From positions 1-64,000 of the forward strand of contig CAAFWU010000070.1 of assembly GCA_900766825.1 (NCBI GenBank): DNA of 64,000 bases, given 5' to 3'. Source of the stretch: Bacteroidales bacterium (GTDB lineage: Bacteria > Bacteroidota > Bacteroidia > Bacteroidales > Marinilabiliaceae). The notes under the pieces are model-generated. The model was not told where the DNA came from and did not search any database. It was given only the letters and a program-made list of their open reading frames with translations. Each line of letters begins with the position of its first letter. The stretch's first letter is position 1. Positions 8,152 through 17,679 of this stretch are shown piece after piece. The position numbers were made by a program, and so were the translations under genes.

Positions 8152-11100
8152 TTAGAATGTGATATTCAGACCGAAAGAGTAAGTGGTTGGCGAAGGGTAA
8201 CGACCGTTGTCACAACCATATACATTAGAGCTCTGAGTGGAAGCACCCACCTCGGGGTCGTAGCCAGAGTAGCTGGTGAAGGTGGCCAAGTTCTGGAGGT
8301 TGACATAGACGCGAACGTTGTCCAAACCAGCCCTCTTCACGAGTTCTTTCTTGAGGGTGTAGCCCAAGGTTACGTTCTTGATGCGCAAGTAGGAACCGTC
8401 CTCAATGTAGCGGTCGGACACGGCATCGTTGTCGTTAGGATCCTGAATAGATGCTCGGGGCATGCTGGTGTTGTTGGCAACCTTGATGTTGGTCACGTCA
8501 TCGTACCAGTTGGCTCCATCGGCATAGACCTTGGTTGGGTCAACCTGAACGAGCTGAGCACGATCCTTAACATCGACCAATTGGTTGGCCCAAGCACTGT
8601 TCATGTGAGTAAGGCTCTGTGCCAAGTAGTTGTAGATCTTGTTGCCATACTGACCGTTGAGGAACAAGGTGAGGTCGAAGCCCTTGTAGTTGAAGGTGTT
8701 GGTCCAACCGAAGGTGAACTTAGGCATAGGGGAACCGATGTTGGTCTTGTCTTCCACGGTAATCTTGCCATCGCCATTGAGGTCCTTGTACTTGATGTCG
8801 CCAACCCATACTGTCTGGGTGCGGCTGAAGTCCTCGGGGGCATTCAAGTTGGAGTATTTCTCGAGTTTGGGGCTGTTGACGAGGTCGGCGTAGTCCTGAT
8901 AGACACCGTCGGTCACGTAGCCATAGAAGTTGTAGAGGCTCTCGCCAACTTCGGTGCGGCTAACCACGTCGGACCACTGACCGTAGCCCTCGATGGCACT
9001 GGAGGCCTGACCGTCCAAAGCAACCAGTTTGTTCTTGTTCCAAGAGATCTGGAACTCAGAATGCCAGTTGAGACGACCGTTGTCGATAGGAGTACCGCTA
9101 ACGGTGAGCTCGATACCCTTATTCTCAATCTCGCCATAGTTGCCCCAAGGAGCAGCAAGAGCAGAAGATTCGTTGCCACGAGTACCCATGTAAGAGGGCA
9201 ACTGGAGGCTCATGAGCATGTCCTCGGATGTCTTCTTATAGAGGTCGAAGGTGATATTCAAGCGGTCGGAGAAGAAGCCGAGGTCGAGACCGAGGTTAAA
9301 CTGCTCCTGAGTCTCCCACTTGATGCCAGTGTTGGCAATGTTGGAAACGCGGTAGCCCATGCCGAGACCAGTCTCCATCTTGGCAATAGAGGAGCCCCAC
9401 TTGTAGCCACCGATGTTGGCGTTACCAGTCTGACCCCAGCCCACACGGAGCTTACCATTGGAGAGGACCTCGCCCACGCTGGTGTCGCGGATGAAGTTCT
9501 CCTGCGAGAAGCGCCAAGAAGCGGCGGCAGCGTTGAAGTTGGCCCAACGGTTGTCGGCACCAAAGTTCGAGGAGGCGTCGCGACGGAAAGTATATGTAAG
9601 GTTGTAGCGGTCGTTGAAAGCGTAGGTCAAACGAGCGAATAGCGAAACCATTGAAGATGAGCCAAAACCGTACTGAATGGTGGCGGTGCCAGTACCCAAA
9701 GCGGGGTTATGAACGTCGTCGCTTGGCAGGTCGGTGTTGTAGATGCCCTCGTAGTCATACTTGCTCTCCCAGGCCTCGTGACCGAGCATGATAGAGTAAC
9801 GGTGGATGTCGGCCACGGTGTCGCTCCAGGTCAGGTAGTTCTTACCCTGCCAATAGGTGTTGCTGTTTTTCTGACGACGGGTCTCGTTCTGCAACTGATT
9901 CCAGTTGCCGAGGGTGATGATGGGGTTATAGGTCTCGGAGTCGGTCCAACCAAAGTCGTAACCAATCTCGGTGTGCCAAACGAGGCGCTCTTTGAGGGCA
10001 CCACCTGGTTTGATTTCGGCAAAGATGTTACCAGCCAATTTCTGACGGCTCAGCTTGATGTCGTTGAGCATGGCCTTGGCAATTGGGTTGGCCTGAGTGT
10101 AGCCCTCTTTGGAAACGGAGGCGTAGTTGCCGTCTACGTCATAGATGGGGATATCGGGGGTGGAGGTGAGGGCGAAGGTTACGATACCCTCGGTGCCATC
10201 GGCCAACTGGAGGCGCTCCTTGGTTTTGGTGTACATAACGGAGAGGCCCAGTTTAAACCACTTCTTGAGGTCGGCATCCAAGTTGGTACGAACCGAGAAA
10301 CGACGGAACTTAGAGCCAATGATTGTACCCTCTTGGTTCATGAAACCACCAGAAACATAGTACTTAACCTTGTCGGTACCGCCCTGAGCAGAGATCTGAT
10401 GCTGATGCTGGAAAGCGGTTTGGAAGATGGCGTCCTGCCAGTTGGTACCCTTGCCGAGGAGCTCGGGGTGGGCATAGTCGTCGTTTACGGTGAGGTCGCC
10501 ACCTGCGGTCACGTCATTATAATACTCGGCAAACTCGCGGAGGTTCATCATATCGAGGCGTTTGTTCTGACGGCTCCATGCGCCCATGCCCTCGTAGGTA
10601 AACTTAGCGTCGCCTGTCTTACCACGTTTGGTTGTGATGAGGACAACACCGTTTGCGCCCTGCGCACCGTAGATGGCAGTTGCAGAGGCATCCTTAAGAA
10701 TCTCCATGGAGACGATGTCCGAGGGGTTGATGGTGGAGAGGGGCGAGATGGTGGAAACAGAGCCGTTGCCCAGTTTGTCACCCAAGCCGAGGTCGGCACC
10801 GCTCTGGCCACCGCCTTGGAACACAACGCCATCGATGACGTAGAGAGGCTCAGCGTTGGCATTGATGGTGGCCTGACCACGCACGCGGATGGAGCTTGAA
10901 GAACCAGGGGCACCCGAAGTGGCCACCGAGGTGACACCAGCGGCACGACCCTGAAGCGACTGGTCGAGGTTGGTGATGACCGAAGCCTTGATGGCCTCCT
11001 CGCCCACGTTGACCGAAGCACCCGAGACGTCGGACTTCTTCATGGTACCGTAACCTACGACCACAACGTCGTCCAGTTCCTGAGAGTCCGATTTAAGTTG

Positions 11101-11382
11101 AATGGAAACAGTTGAGCGGCCTCCAATGGCAACTTTTTCAGTTTGGAAGCCGATGAATGAGAACGAAAGATTGGCAGCATCGCCCACATTGAGCGAGTAC
11201 TTACCATCGAAATCGGTGACTGTGCCACTGGTGGTTCCTGGAACCATAACAGCCACACCTGGTAAGGGCTGACCTTGGTCGTCCGTTACGACGCCAGTCA
11301 CCACCTTCGACTGAGCCCAAGCCGTCATGGCCGACAGCATAAAGCACAGCACCAAGAGAATGGATCTTGATTTGCTTTTCAT
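8152..11382 (-). CDS. SusC/RagA family TonB-linked outer-membrane transporter
   Basis: 1076 residues, normal length for SusC. Signal peptide ends TAWAQS. A carboxypeptidase-regulatory-like domain (about 28-110, VVTGVVTDDQGQPLPGVAV) is followed by the TonB-box-like segment VVVVGYGTMKKSDVSGA, the plug (about 125-240, with SIRVRGQATINANAEPLYVIDG), and a 22-strand barrel ending in an aromatic residue (FGLNITF). It imports oligosaccharides using energy from TonB-ExbBD. It is first in the operon, with its promoter in the region shared with the AraC regulator. Confidence 0.96.
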   Translation of the reverse strand: MKSKSRSILLVLCFMLSAMTAWAQSKVVTGVVTDDQGQPLPGVAVMVPGTTSGTVTDFDGKYSLNVGDAANLSFSFIGFQTEKVAIGGRSTVSIQLKSDSQELDDVVVVGYGTMKKSDVSGASVNVGEEAIKASVITNLDQSLQGRAAGVTSVATSGAPGSSSSIRVRGQATINANAEPLYVIDGVVFQGGGQSGADLGLGDKLGNGSVSTISPLSTINPSDIVSMEILKDASATAIYGAQGANGVVLITTKRGKTGDAKFTYEGMGAWSRQNKRLDMMNLREFAEYYNDVTAGGDLTVNDDYAHPELLGKGTNWQDAIFQTAFQHQHQISAQGGTDKVKYYVSGGFMNQEGTIIGSKFRRFSVRTNLDADLKKWFKLGLSVMYTKTKERLQLADGTEGIVTFALTSTPDIPIYDVDGNYASVSKEGYTQANPIAKAMLNDIKLSRQKLAGNIFAEIKPGGALKERLVWHTEIGYDFGWTDSETYNPIITLGNWNQLQNETRRQKNSNTYWQGKNYLTWSDTVADIHRYSIMLGHEAWESKYDYEGIYNTDLPSDDVHNPALGTGTATIQYGFGSSSMVSLFARLTYAFNDRYNLTYTFRRDASSNFGADNRWANFNAAAASWRFSQENFIRDTSVGEVLSNGKLRVGWGQTGNANIGGYKWGSSIAKMETGLGMGYRVSNIANTGIKWETQEQFNLGLDLGFFSDRLNITFDLYKKTSEDMLMSLQLPSYMGTRGNESSALAAPWGNYGEIENKGIELTVSGTPIDNGRLNWHSEFQISWNKNKLVALDGQASSAIEGYGQWSDVVSRTEVGESLYNFYGYVTDGVYQDYADLVNSPKLEKYSNLNAPEDFSRTQTVWVGDIKYKDLNGDGKITVEDKTNIGSPMPKFTFGWTNTFNYKGFDLTLFLNGQYGNKIYNYLAQSLTHMNSAWANQLVDVKDRAQLVQVDPTKVYADGANWYDDVTNIKVANNTSMPRASIQDPNDNDAVSDRYIEDGSYLRIKNVTLGYTLKKELVKRAGLDNVRVYVNLQNLATFTSYSGYDPEVGASTQSSNVYGCDNGRYPSPTTYSFGLNITF

Positions 11383-11443
11383 GTTACTTGATTTGGTAAA
11401 CCATAAGCAAGAGGCTCGCGAAACCTCTCACTTTTCTCAATTA

Positions 11444-11451
11444 CAAAATTA
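11444..11451 (-). promoter_or_regulatory. putative susC promoter -7 element
   Basis: TAATTTTG on the minus strand matches the Bacteroides -7 consensus TAnnTTTG, 62 bases upstream of the susC ATG. No clear -33 TTTG is present, as expected if an activator is needed. The 304-base space 11383-11686 between the divergent genes holds no ORF and is presumably the AraC-type regulator's control region. Confidence 0.45.
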
Positions 11452-11686
11452 AGTTAATGAAAGATTATTTTATGATACTATTTTATCTTCTTCTTTGCTA
11501 AATCTGTCAATAAATCAAAATAACACTACACTGTTCGTAATATTCCAAATCGTTTTTATCGACAAAAAGGATTGTTTCGTACTTGGTATATCACATTTTT
11601 TGGCTAAAATTGCATATACAAATAGCACAAATTAATGTACTATTTTGCATCCTTCTGTGCAACAAAACATAACATTGTCAAAAGAT

Positions 11687-12571
11687 ATGAAAGCAACATC
11701 CGTATCTCGAGAGATAACGGCACTCAACGAGCGAACAGATGCCATATTAATCTTCGACCGTCAGAAACGAGATTTTGCCTATCCTTTGCATTATCATCCC
11801 GAGTATGAGCTCAACTACCTCTATAATGCCGAAGGAGCTGAACGCATAGTTGGCGACAGCGTAGAACCCATAGGCCCTCAGGAGCTATGCCTTGTGGGTC
11901 CCAACCTATACCATGCTTGGAAAGCGGGACAGTGCCCCACCGACACCTACAAACGCGAGATAACCCTCCAATTCGAAGCCAACCTTTTCCCCGAAGAGCT
12001 TACTAATAAGGACATCTATGCCAAGATAGCCGACATGCTTAGGCGTAGCGAGAGCGGTCTTCAGTTCAGCCCAGAGACAGCCAAAGCTGCCGAACCAATG
12101 CTCACATCCATAAGCCGCACACAGGGTTTCGAGGCCTACATGGAGTTTCTGCGCCTCATGCAGTTTTTGGCAGAGAGCCCCGACCAACGTCCGCTGGCCA
12201 GCAACACGTTCCAAAGCGAGCAGACAGCAACCACAGACAACCGCATAGAGCGTGTGCATGACTTTATTGTGGAGAACTATCGCGAGCGCATAACATTGGC
12301 GGATGTGGCTCAGCTCCTGAATATGAGCCCTGTGAGTGTGACCCGTTTGATAAAACAGCGCACTGGCAAGAGTTTTATCGACTTTCTGAACGAGATCCGC
12401 ATTGGTTTTGCGGCTCGCCAGATGGTGGACTCGGATATGAGCATCTCGGAGATTTGTTTCTCCAATGGTTTTAACAACATCTCCAACTTCAACCGCACGT
12501 TCCGCAAGAAGCAAGGGCTTACGCCCACGGAGTTCCGCGCTAAGTATTTGGGTAAAAAGAAGGTGCTTTAG
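11687..12571 (+). CDS. AraC-family transcriptional regulator of the glycan locus
   Basis: 294 residues from the ATG at 11687 (a TTG at 11645 would add 14). An N-terminal cupin sensor (about 25-105, with FAYPLHYHPEYELNYL) is followed by a linker and a C-terminal double HTH (about 190-290). The latter shows RITLADVAQLLNMSPVSVTRLIKQRTGKSF and the second helix pair ISEICFSNGFNNISNFNRTFRKKQGLTPTEFR, the AraC signature. Its divergent position facing susC suggests it senses a released sugar and switches the locus. This differs from the hybrid two-component or SusR regulators common in such loci. Confidence 0.9.
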   Translation: MKATSVSREITALNERTDAILIFDRQKRDFAYPLHYHPEYELNYLYNAEGAERIVGDSVEPIGPQELCLVGPNLYHAWKAGQCPTDTYKREITLQFEANLFPEELTNKDIYAKIADMLRRSESGLQFSPETAKAAEPMLTSISRTQGFEAYMEFLRLMQFLAESPDQRPLASNTFQSEQTATTDNRIERVHDFIVENYRERITLADVAQLLNMSPVSVTRLIKQRTGKSFIDFLNEIRIGFAARQMVDSDMSISEICFSNGFNNISNFNRTFRKKQGLTPTEFRAKYLGKKKVL

Positions 12572-12800
12572 TTTTTTTTTGCACCGTCTGCTGAAATTTT
12601 TCCGCTGCCTATTCGACTTTTCGGATGGGGCGGATTTTTTCTTTTGGGGATTACGAATTTGGAATGGGGGCTTGGGGAACAGACTACTGGGTTTTGGATT
12701 ATTACATTTTGTTTTGGATTACGGATTTTGGCGGCAGGAGGGGAGGCTTGGAGCTTTTGAATTGTTTGCCAAAAAATCTATTGCTGCATAATCTTGCATC

Positions 12801-13841
12801 TTACGGATTATTCTTGTTGATTAGATTGACGACCACCTTCACCATCACGTCTTTTTCTTCGGTTCGACTCTCGGCTATCATCAGGGTCAAGGCGACAAGG
12901 GTGTTGTCGGCAATACGCTTGTGACCATCCTTGCCATAAAGGATGCCGTTATTCTCCATAAACCAAAGGAAAAGCATGGCTGCAATACGTTTGTTGCCAT
13001 CGCTGAAAGAGTGGTTTTTCACCACAAGATAAAGCAACATAGCGGCCTTTTCTTCTACTGACGGATAAAGGTCTTCACCTCCGAATGTCTGATAGATCTG
13101 ACCTATGCTACTCTTGAATGAATCATCCTTCTCGTTGGCAAACCACCGGCTTTCACCAAACTTTTCCTTGAGTGCCGCGATGGCTTCCATCGCATTCTCA
13201 TATGTAGCATGGAAGGACTCCTCATTAGTGGTACGATCGATATCGAGCGACTGATAATCGTATCGATCAAGTGTATCAAGGGCGTAAACATAATCGGTGA
13301 TAACATTGAAAAGGCCAGAATATTCTCCCGAAGTAACTTCGCTCTGCAATGTAATAGCACGCGACATCAGGCGCACAATATCCTTTAAATCATCGTAATG
13401 ATCCAGTCGACGCTGGTCGATAGCATAACCTTTGATAATGTACTGCTTCAGGATGGAGTTTGCCCAGATTCGGAACTTAGTACCATTGAGGCTCTTCACT
13501 CGATAACCAACAGATATGATTACATCAAGGTTATAGAGTGTCGTTTCGGTCACTTGAGTGAATCCTTCTTTTCTTCCATATTTCTTGGTATGTGCAAATT
13601 TTGCACATACCAAGGATTCTTCCAGTTCTCCTTCACTGAAAATGTTTCGGATATGGCGTGAGATGACGGTTCTGTCCCTGCCAAACAACTCTGCCATTTG
13701 GCTTTGTGAAAGCCATACAGTATCGTTATCTAACTTCACCTCTAATTGCGTTTTACCATCATCTGTGGTGTAAAGCACAATCGGAGCAGTGGTATTTGAA
13801 GTGTTTTTACTATCTTGCATAATTAGATACTGAAGTTTCAC
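12801..13841 (-). CDS. RhuM-Fic/Doc fusion protein
   Basis: 346 residues (or 339 from the Met at 13820). The N-terminal half is a RhuM-type domain (about 20-150: VWLSQSQMAELFGRDRTVISRHI, then TLYNLDVIISVGYRVKS and TKFRIWANSILKQYI). The C-terminal half is a Fic/Doc fold with HSFSDGNKR at 277-285. That matches the HxFx(D/A)xNKR form of Doc, and the second Arg of AMP-transferring Fic enzymes is missing. Doc proteins phosphorylate EF-Tu, so kinase-like activity is possible. No separate antitoxin gene is adjacent. The gene lies between the AraC regulator and a transposase remnant. Family assignment is firm; the biological role is not. Confidence 0.88.
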   Translation of the reverse strand: MKLQYLIMQDSKNTSNTTAPIVLYTTDDGKTQLEVKLDNDTVWLSQSQMAELFGRDRTVISRHIRNIFSEGELEESLVCAKFAHTKKYGRKEGFTQVTETTLYNLDVIISVGYRVKSLNGTKFRIWANSILKQYIIKGYAIDQRRLDHYDDLKDIVRLMSRAITLQSEVTSGEYSGLFNVITDYVYALDTLDRYDYQSLDIDRTTNEESFHATYENAMEAIAALKEKFGESRWFANEKDDSFKSSIGQIYQTFGGEDLYPSVEEKAAMLLYLVVKNHSFSDGNKRIAAMLFLWFMENNGILYGKDGHKRIADNTLVALTLMIAESRTEEKDVMVKVVVNLINKNNP

Positions 13842-14041
13842 ATCTCAAGCTAAAGTTCTGAAAATCAAAAAGAAACCAATTAAAAAAAACGGATAAAAAG
13901 TTGTATCTTTAGAGTGCTAGAAAAAACTAAAAATCAACTAATCATCCGCCCTATATCAATAAATTTAGCCAATTTTCTCAAACTACCCAAACTTCAAGGT
14001 CCCAGTCAAACCATCTGTACACATTAACCAACTAATGCCTT

Positions 14042-14400
14042 TTTCTTTCCTGATTTTGGACGCCAACCAACTCCTTTAAGTTTGTCAGCCTCTGCAAGGG
14101 TGCTTCGCTTCAACATGTAGTCTAAACCGAGGTGCTTAAGTTTATGAACTTCAGCCTCCATTCCGCATTCTAATTTGCGTAATGAATCAAAATGGCGCAA
14201 TATACCATACAACATGACAACAAGGTGCTGATAGCCATCAAAACGTTTTACATAATCCTAACTCCCTTTTGTGTTGCGGCTAATATTCAGAATCGCATCC
14301 TTATCTAACAATTTTAGTATTTGACTATAAACTGGCTGTCTGGTAAAATAGCTATTTGGGGTTACGATGTTTTGGTCTTTATAACAAAATTAACCTAAGG
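14042..14400 (-). pseudogene. IS4-type transposase remnant (DUF4372 N-terminus)
   Basis: Reading the minus strand from about 14400 gives the start of an IS4-family transposase: PVYSQILKLLDKDAIL, then ISRNTKGS, an in-frame TAG, then DYVKRFDGYQHLVVMLYGIL and HFDSLRKLECGMEAEVHKL, ending near RSTLAEADK. After that the similarity stops at about 14095 and the frame runs on with unrelated residues to 14024. Only the first third or so of the transposase is present and it carries a stop, so it is dead. I recognised no terminal inverted repeats. The rest of 13842-14646 holds nothing else I can identify. Confidence 0.7.
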
Positions 14401-14559
14401 GCTGATACTTCATAGAAGTGTCAGCCCTAATTCTTACTATTTCCAAAACTTTATGCCAGACTGCAAATGTTTTTATTGAAACTTTCGAGATTGAAGGTCA
14501 TAAACTAATCGATATAATAGATAACCTAGACTTTGCTGAGCCCATATAGATAATTTCGC

Positions 14560-14622
14560 CCCCCCAAAAAAAAACAACTTCCCCTCCGCCACCAACACAA
14601 AATTTGGCGACAGAGGGGAATT
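14560..14622 (-). terminator. terminator of the gmd-fcl operon
   Basis: Hairpin with arms CCCCTCcGcC (14581) and GGcGaCaGAGGGG (to about 14618). On the minus strand it is followed by a run of nine T (A9 at 14566-14574) and then seven G. It lies about 25 bases after the fcl stop. Confidence 0.75.
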
Positions 14623-14646
14623 TCTGTTCTATGCTAACGATATGTT

Positions 14647-15741
14647 TTACTTACCAGCGCAGTAGTCAGCATAAACACCACGGATGCCATCCTCGAGCTT
14701 AATCTTATACGACCAGCCGAGGCGAGCCAAACGACTGACGTCCATCAGTTTGCGAGGTGTGCCATCGGGCTTGGTAGGATCCCAATTGATGGCACCACGG
14801 AAACCAACGGTTGCCTTAACAATGTTAGCAAGGTCGGCAATATGAAGCTCGGTGCCGCTGCCCACGTTCAGGTGACAGTTGCGGATTTCGGCCAGTCCGC
14901 GCTCCTTAACAATATCATTAAAGTCTATATGCTCCATTACGTAGACACAAGCGTCGGCCATATCGTCGGAGTGAAGGAATTCGCGCAGAGGTTTGCCTGA
15001 GCCCCAGAGATTGAGAGACACAGAGCCATCAGCAGCTTGGTTGAGGCCGTACTTGTTCAAGAGGGCGAGGATCTCCTCCTGCGAAGCGTTGCCATCCACG
15101 GTGCCCACGGGGCGGCGGTTGAGGTCGGCACGGATATCGTCCCATCGGCCATCTTCGAGGGCATGACCCAAGTGCATCTTGCGGATCATGGCGGGCAGCA
15201 CGTGGCTGCGGACCAGATCGTAGTTGTCGTTGGGGCCATAGAGGTTGGTGGGCATAACGGCCACATAGTTGGTGCCATACTGCAAGTTCATGCTCTCGCA
15301 GAGGCGCATACCAGCAATCTTGGCAAGGGCGTAACCTTCGTTGGTGTACTCGAGTTCATCGGTCAGCAGAGCCTCCTCCTTTATGGGCTGGGGTGCCATG
15401 CGGGGGTAGATGCAGCTGGAGCCCAAGAACATAAGTTTCTTGACACCAGTGCGTTGAGCTGCGCTAATGACGTTGTTCTGAATCTGAAGGTTGATGAGGA
15501 TGAAGTCCGCACGGTAGGTGTTGTTGGCCATGATGCCACCCACATGGGCTGCGGCCAAGAATACGTATTCTGGTTTCTCCTGATCGAAGAAGGCATCCAC
15601 AGCACGTTGGTCGGTGAGGTCTAACTCCTTGTGGCTTCGACCAATGATGTTGGTGTAACCCTTGCTCTGCAGGTTGCGGACTATGGCAGAGCCAACCAAT
15701 CCGCGGTGTCCTGCCACATAAATCTTACTATTCTTTTCCAA
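14647..15741 (-). CDS. fcl: GDP-L-fucose synthase
   Basis: 364 residues. NADPH-dependent epimerase/reductase that converts GDP-4-keto-6-deoxy-mannose to GDP-L-fucose in the cytoplasm. Rossmann motif GHRGLVGSA near the N-terminus, a catalytic Ser in LGSSCIYP, and the YALAK Tyr-Lys pair of the short-chain dehydrogenase group. The family insert around LNRRPVGTVDG is longer than in the E. coli enzyme, as is common in Bacteroidetes. It follows gmd after 71 bases that include a GGGGTGG/CCACCCC hairpin (15763-15792). The product feeds capsule or glycoprotein fucosylation. Confidence 0.95.
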   Translation of the reverse strand: MEKNSKIYVAGHRGLVGSAIVRNLQSKGYTNIIGRSHKELDLTDQRAVDAFFDQEKPEYVFLAAAHVGGIMANNTYRADFILINLQIQNNVISAAQRTGVKKLMFLGSSCIYPRMAPQPIKEEALLTDELEYTNEGYALAKIAGMRLCESMNLQYGTNYVAVMPTNLYGPNDNYDLVRSHVLPAMIRKMHLGHALEDGRWDDIRADLNRRPVGTVDGNASQEEILALLNKYGLNQAADGSVSLNLWGSGKPLREFLHSDDMADACVYVMEHIDFNDIVKERGLAEIRNCHLNVGSGTELHIADLANIVKATVGFRGAINWDPTKPDGTPRKLMDVSRLARLGWSYKIKLEDGIRGVYADYCAGK

Positions 15742-15812
15742 GGTTATAAAGTTTACCTAAATGGGGTGGCATGACGTGTGTCACACCACCCCACGCAGAC
15801 ATGTGCTATATG

Positions 15813-16931
15813 TTACTCAAAGTAGTTAAGTGTCTCGTAGCCACCATCTTTGAGGTATTTCTCCTTCTTCATGAGCTTGATATCGCTTGCCATCATGTCG
15901 TCGATAAGGCCCTGAAGGTCGTACTGGGGTTTCCAGTTGAGTTTCTTATTGGCCTTCGAGGGGTCGCCAATGAGCAGGTCGACCTCGGTGGGACGGAAGT
16001 AGTGTGGGTCGACGGAGACAACCACGGTGCCAGCGGGAACCTGGAACTCGGGATTGGTGCAAGCCTTGACCACGCCCTTCTCGTCGACACCAGTGCCCTG
16101 GAACTCGAGCTCGATGCCCACAAAGGCAAAGGCACGGCGCACGAACTCACGGACCTCGGTGGTTATGCCAGTGGCAATAACGAAGTCTTCGGGCTCGTCC
16201 TGTTGAAGGATGTGCCACATGGCCTGAACGTAGTCCTTGGCATGCCCCCAGTCGCGCTTAGCGGAGAGGTTGCCGAGGTAGAGACGATCCTGAAGTCCGA
16301 GGGCGATGCGAGCCACGGCACGTGTGATCTTGCGGGTTACGAAGGTCTCGCCACGGATGGGGCTCTCGTGGTTGAAGAGGATGCCGTTGCAGGCGAACAT
16401 CTTGTAGGCCTCGCGGTAGTTAACAGTAATCCAGTAGCCATAGAGTTTGGCCACGGCATAGGGCGAGCGGGGGTAGAAGGGAGTCTTCTCGCTTTGTGGA
16501 ATCTCCTGAACTTTGCCAAAGAGTTCGCTTGTAGAGGCCTGATAGAAGCGGGTCTTCTCTGTGAGGCCGAGCATACGAATGGCCTCGAGGATTCGGAGAA
16601 CGCCCAAACCGTCTGCATTGGCGGTGTACTCGGGGCTGTCGAAACTGACGCCCACGTGGCTCATGGCCGCAAGGTTATAGACCTCGTCGGGCTGGATCTC
16701 CTGAATGAGACGTATGAGATTTGGAGAGTCGGTCAAATCACCATAGTGCAAGAAGAAACGACGGTTTTCGGAATGTGGGTCTTGGTAGATGTGGTCGATG
16801 CGGTCGGTATTGAAGAGCGAAGTGCGTCTTTTGAGACCGTGCACAATGTACCCTTTTTTTAGGAGGAACTCTGCCAAGTAGGCGCCATCCTGACCAGTGA
16901 TGCCAGTGATAAATGCGACTTTGCTGCTCAT
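15813..16931 (-). CDS. gmd: GDP-mannose 4,6-dehydratase
   Basis: 372 residues, full length. Performs the first committed step of GDP-L-fucose synthesis. NADP-binding GITGQDGAYLAEFLL at the N-terminus, the KRRTSLFNTDRIDH segment that binds NADP, YQASTSELFG with catalytic Thr/Glu, the YAVAK motif, and the RGETFVTRKITRA loop are all present. It is first in a two-gene operon with fcl. Confidence 0.97.
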   Translation of the reverse strand: MSSKVAFITGITGQDGAYLAEFLLKKGYIVHGLKRRTSLFNTDRIDHIYQDPHSENRRFFLHYGDLTDSPNLIRLIQEIQPDEVYNLAAMSHVGVSFDSPEYTANADGLGVLRILEAIRMLGLTEKTRFYQASTSELFGKVQEIPQSEKTPFYPRSPYAVAKLYGYWITVNYREAYKMFACNGILFNHESPIRGETFVTRKITRAVARIALGLQDRLYLGNLSAKRDWGHAKDYVQAMWHILQQDEPEDFVIATGITTEVREFVRRAFAFVGIELEFQGTGVDEKGVVKACTNPEFQVPAGTVVVSVDPHYFRPTEVDLLIGDPSKANKKLNWKPQYDLQGLIDDMMASDIKLMKKEKYLKDGGYETLNYFE

Positions 16932-17085
16932 ACTATTTAAAGTTTACTAAGTCTTTGTAATCTAATTGATTTGGTACTGTTTAGATGGCGGTAAGACAAC
17001 ATTGAATCTCACAGCCATACACCGTACTACGTCAGCAATGAATGAAGATGTCAGAAAAAGTGACGCAATATGTGGTATTTGTACG

Positions 17086-17093
17086 CAAAAATA
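17086..17093 (-). promoter_or_regulatory. putative gmd promoter -7 element
   Basis: TATTTTTG on the minus strand matches TAnnTTTG exactly. It is 155 bases upstream of the gmd ATG, which would leave a long leader. Confidence 0.4.
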
Positions 17094-17158
17094 GGAAAAC
17101 TGTTTTAATGGGCTATAAAATAGAGAGTAAGATTTATGTTTTATTTGGAGGGGGGGGA

Positions 17159-17674
17159 TTATGGAGATGACTTTAATTTAAGGAGCCTCTCATGGATTAA
17201 TTTACGAGGCAGACGGACATTAGATTGAAGCAGACGCTCAAGCGCAACAATCAACTCACCTTTATCGAGAATAGCTTCATTTATAAACATATCTATAACA
17301 AACAGAATTCCTGAGACATCAACATTTTCCAATTTTGCTCTCTCCCTTAATTTCTTATCTCCTGTAAGCAGTCTAAAACAGTTCTCCTTTGCATAGGTCA
17401 TAACAGAAACATCCACAAACGACAAATTTCATATGTTCTGATAATCAGCATAAAGCGAAACAACAGACTCCATCTGACTCTCCGATAACGAATAAACGCC
17501 AAGAGAGCCCTCGTCAATCATTTGCTGAACAGCATTGCGTTGGTCTTTGTGTTCAATCTCGTTCAGAATGAGATCGAGCGTCCTAAACTCCAAAGTCAAC
17601 AATTTACAGTACGATAGGAGACCTGCATTGTAGAGATCAATCAAGATGTTCGTGTCATTTACAACAATCTCCAT
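17159..17674 (-). pseudogene. PIN-domain nuclease (toxin-like) interrupted by an in-frame UGA
   Basis: Two segments in the same frame make one PIN domain. 17674-17429 gives MEIVVNDTNILIDLYNAG with the first catalytic acids. After YADYQNI comes TGA (17431-17429), then NLSFVDVSVMTYAKENCF and LLTGDKKLRERA with the later catalytic acids, to 17159. Joined, the length (about 171 residues) fits a PIN protein. A single substitution would remove the stop (for example CGA to TGA). It starts 5 bases after the XRE-ImmA/IrrE gene, an arrangement seen in predicted toxin-antitoxin pairs. It is probably an inactivated toxin; a sequencing error or readthrough are alternatives. Confidence 0.75.
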
Positions 17675-17679
17675 TGCTT

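Noticed and set aside
5224..8162. Long plus-strand ORFs of 380 and 602 codons opposite the SGBP and susD genes
   Set aside because: They mirror strongly supported minus-strand genes, have no signal sequences or family motifs, and arise from the codon bias of the opposite strand. The same applies to those opposite susC and gmd.
13900..14030. Plus-strand TATCTTTA promoter-like motif with a following short GTG ORF
   Set aside because: On recounting, the frame does not hold a closed ORF of sensible composition and no gene follows.
17429..17431. Selenocysteine or recoded UGA in the PIN gene
   Set aside because: No selenocysteine hairpin follows, PIN proteins do not use it, and the residue position is not catalytic. 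Nonsense mutation is simpler.
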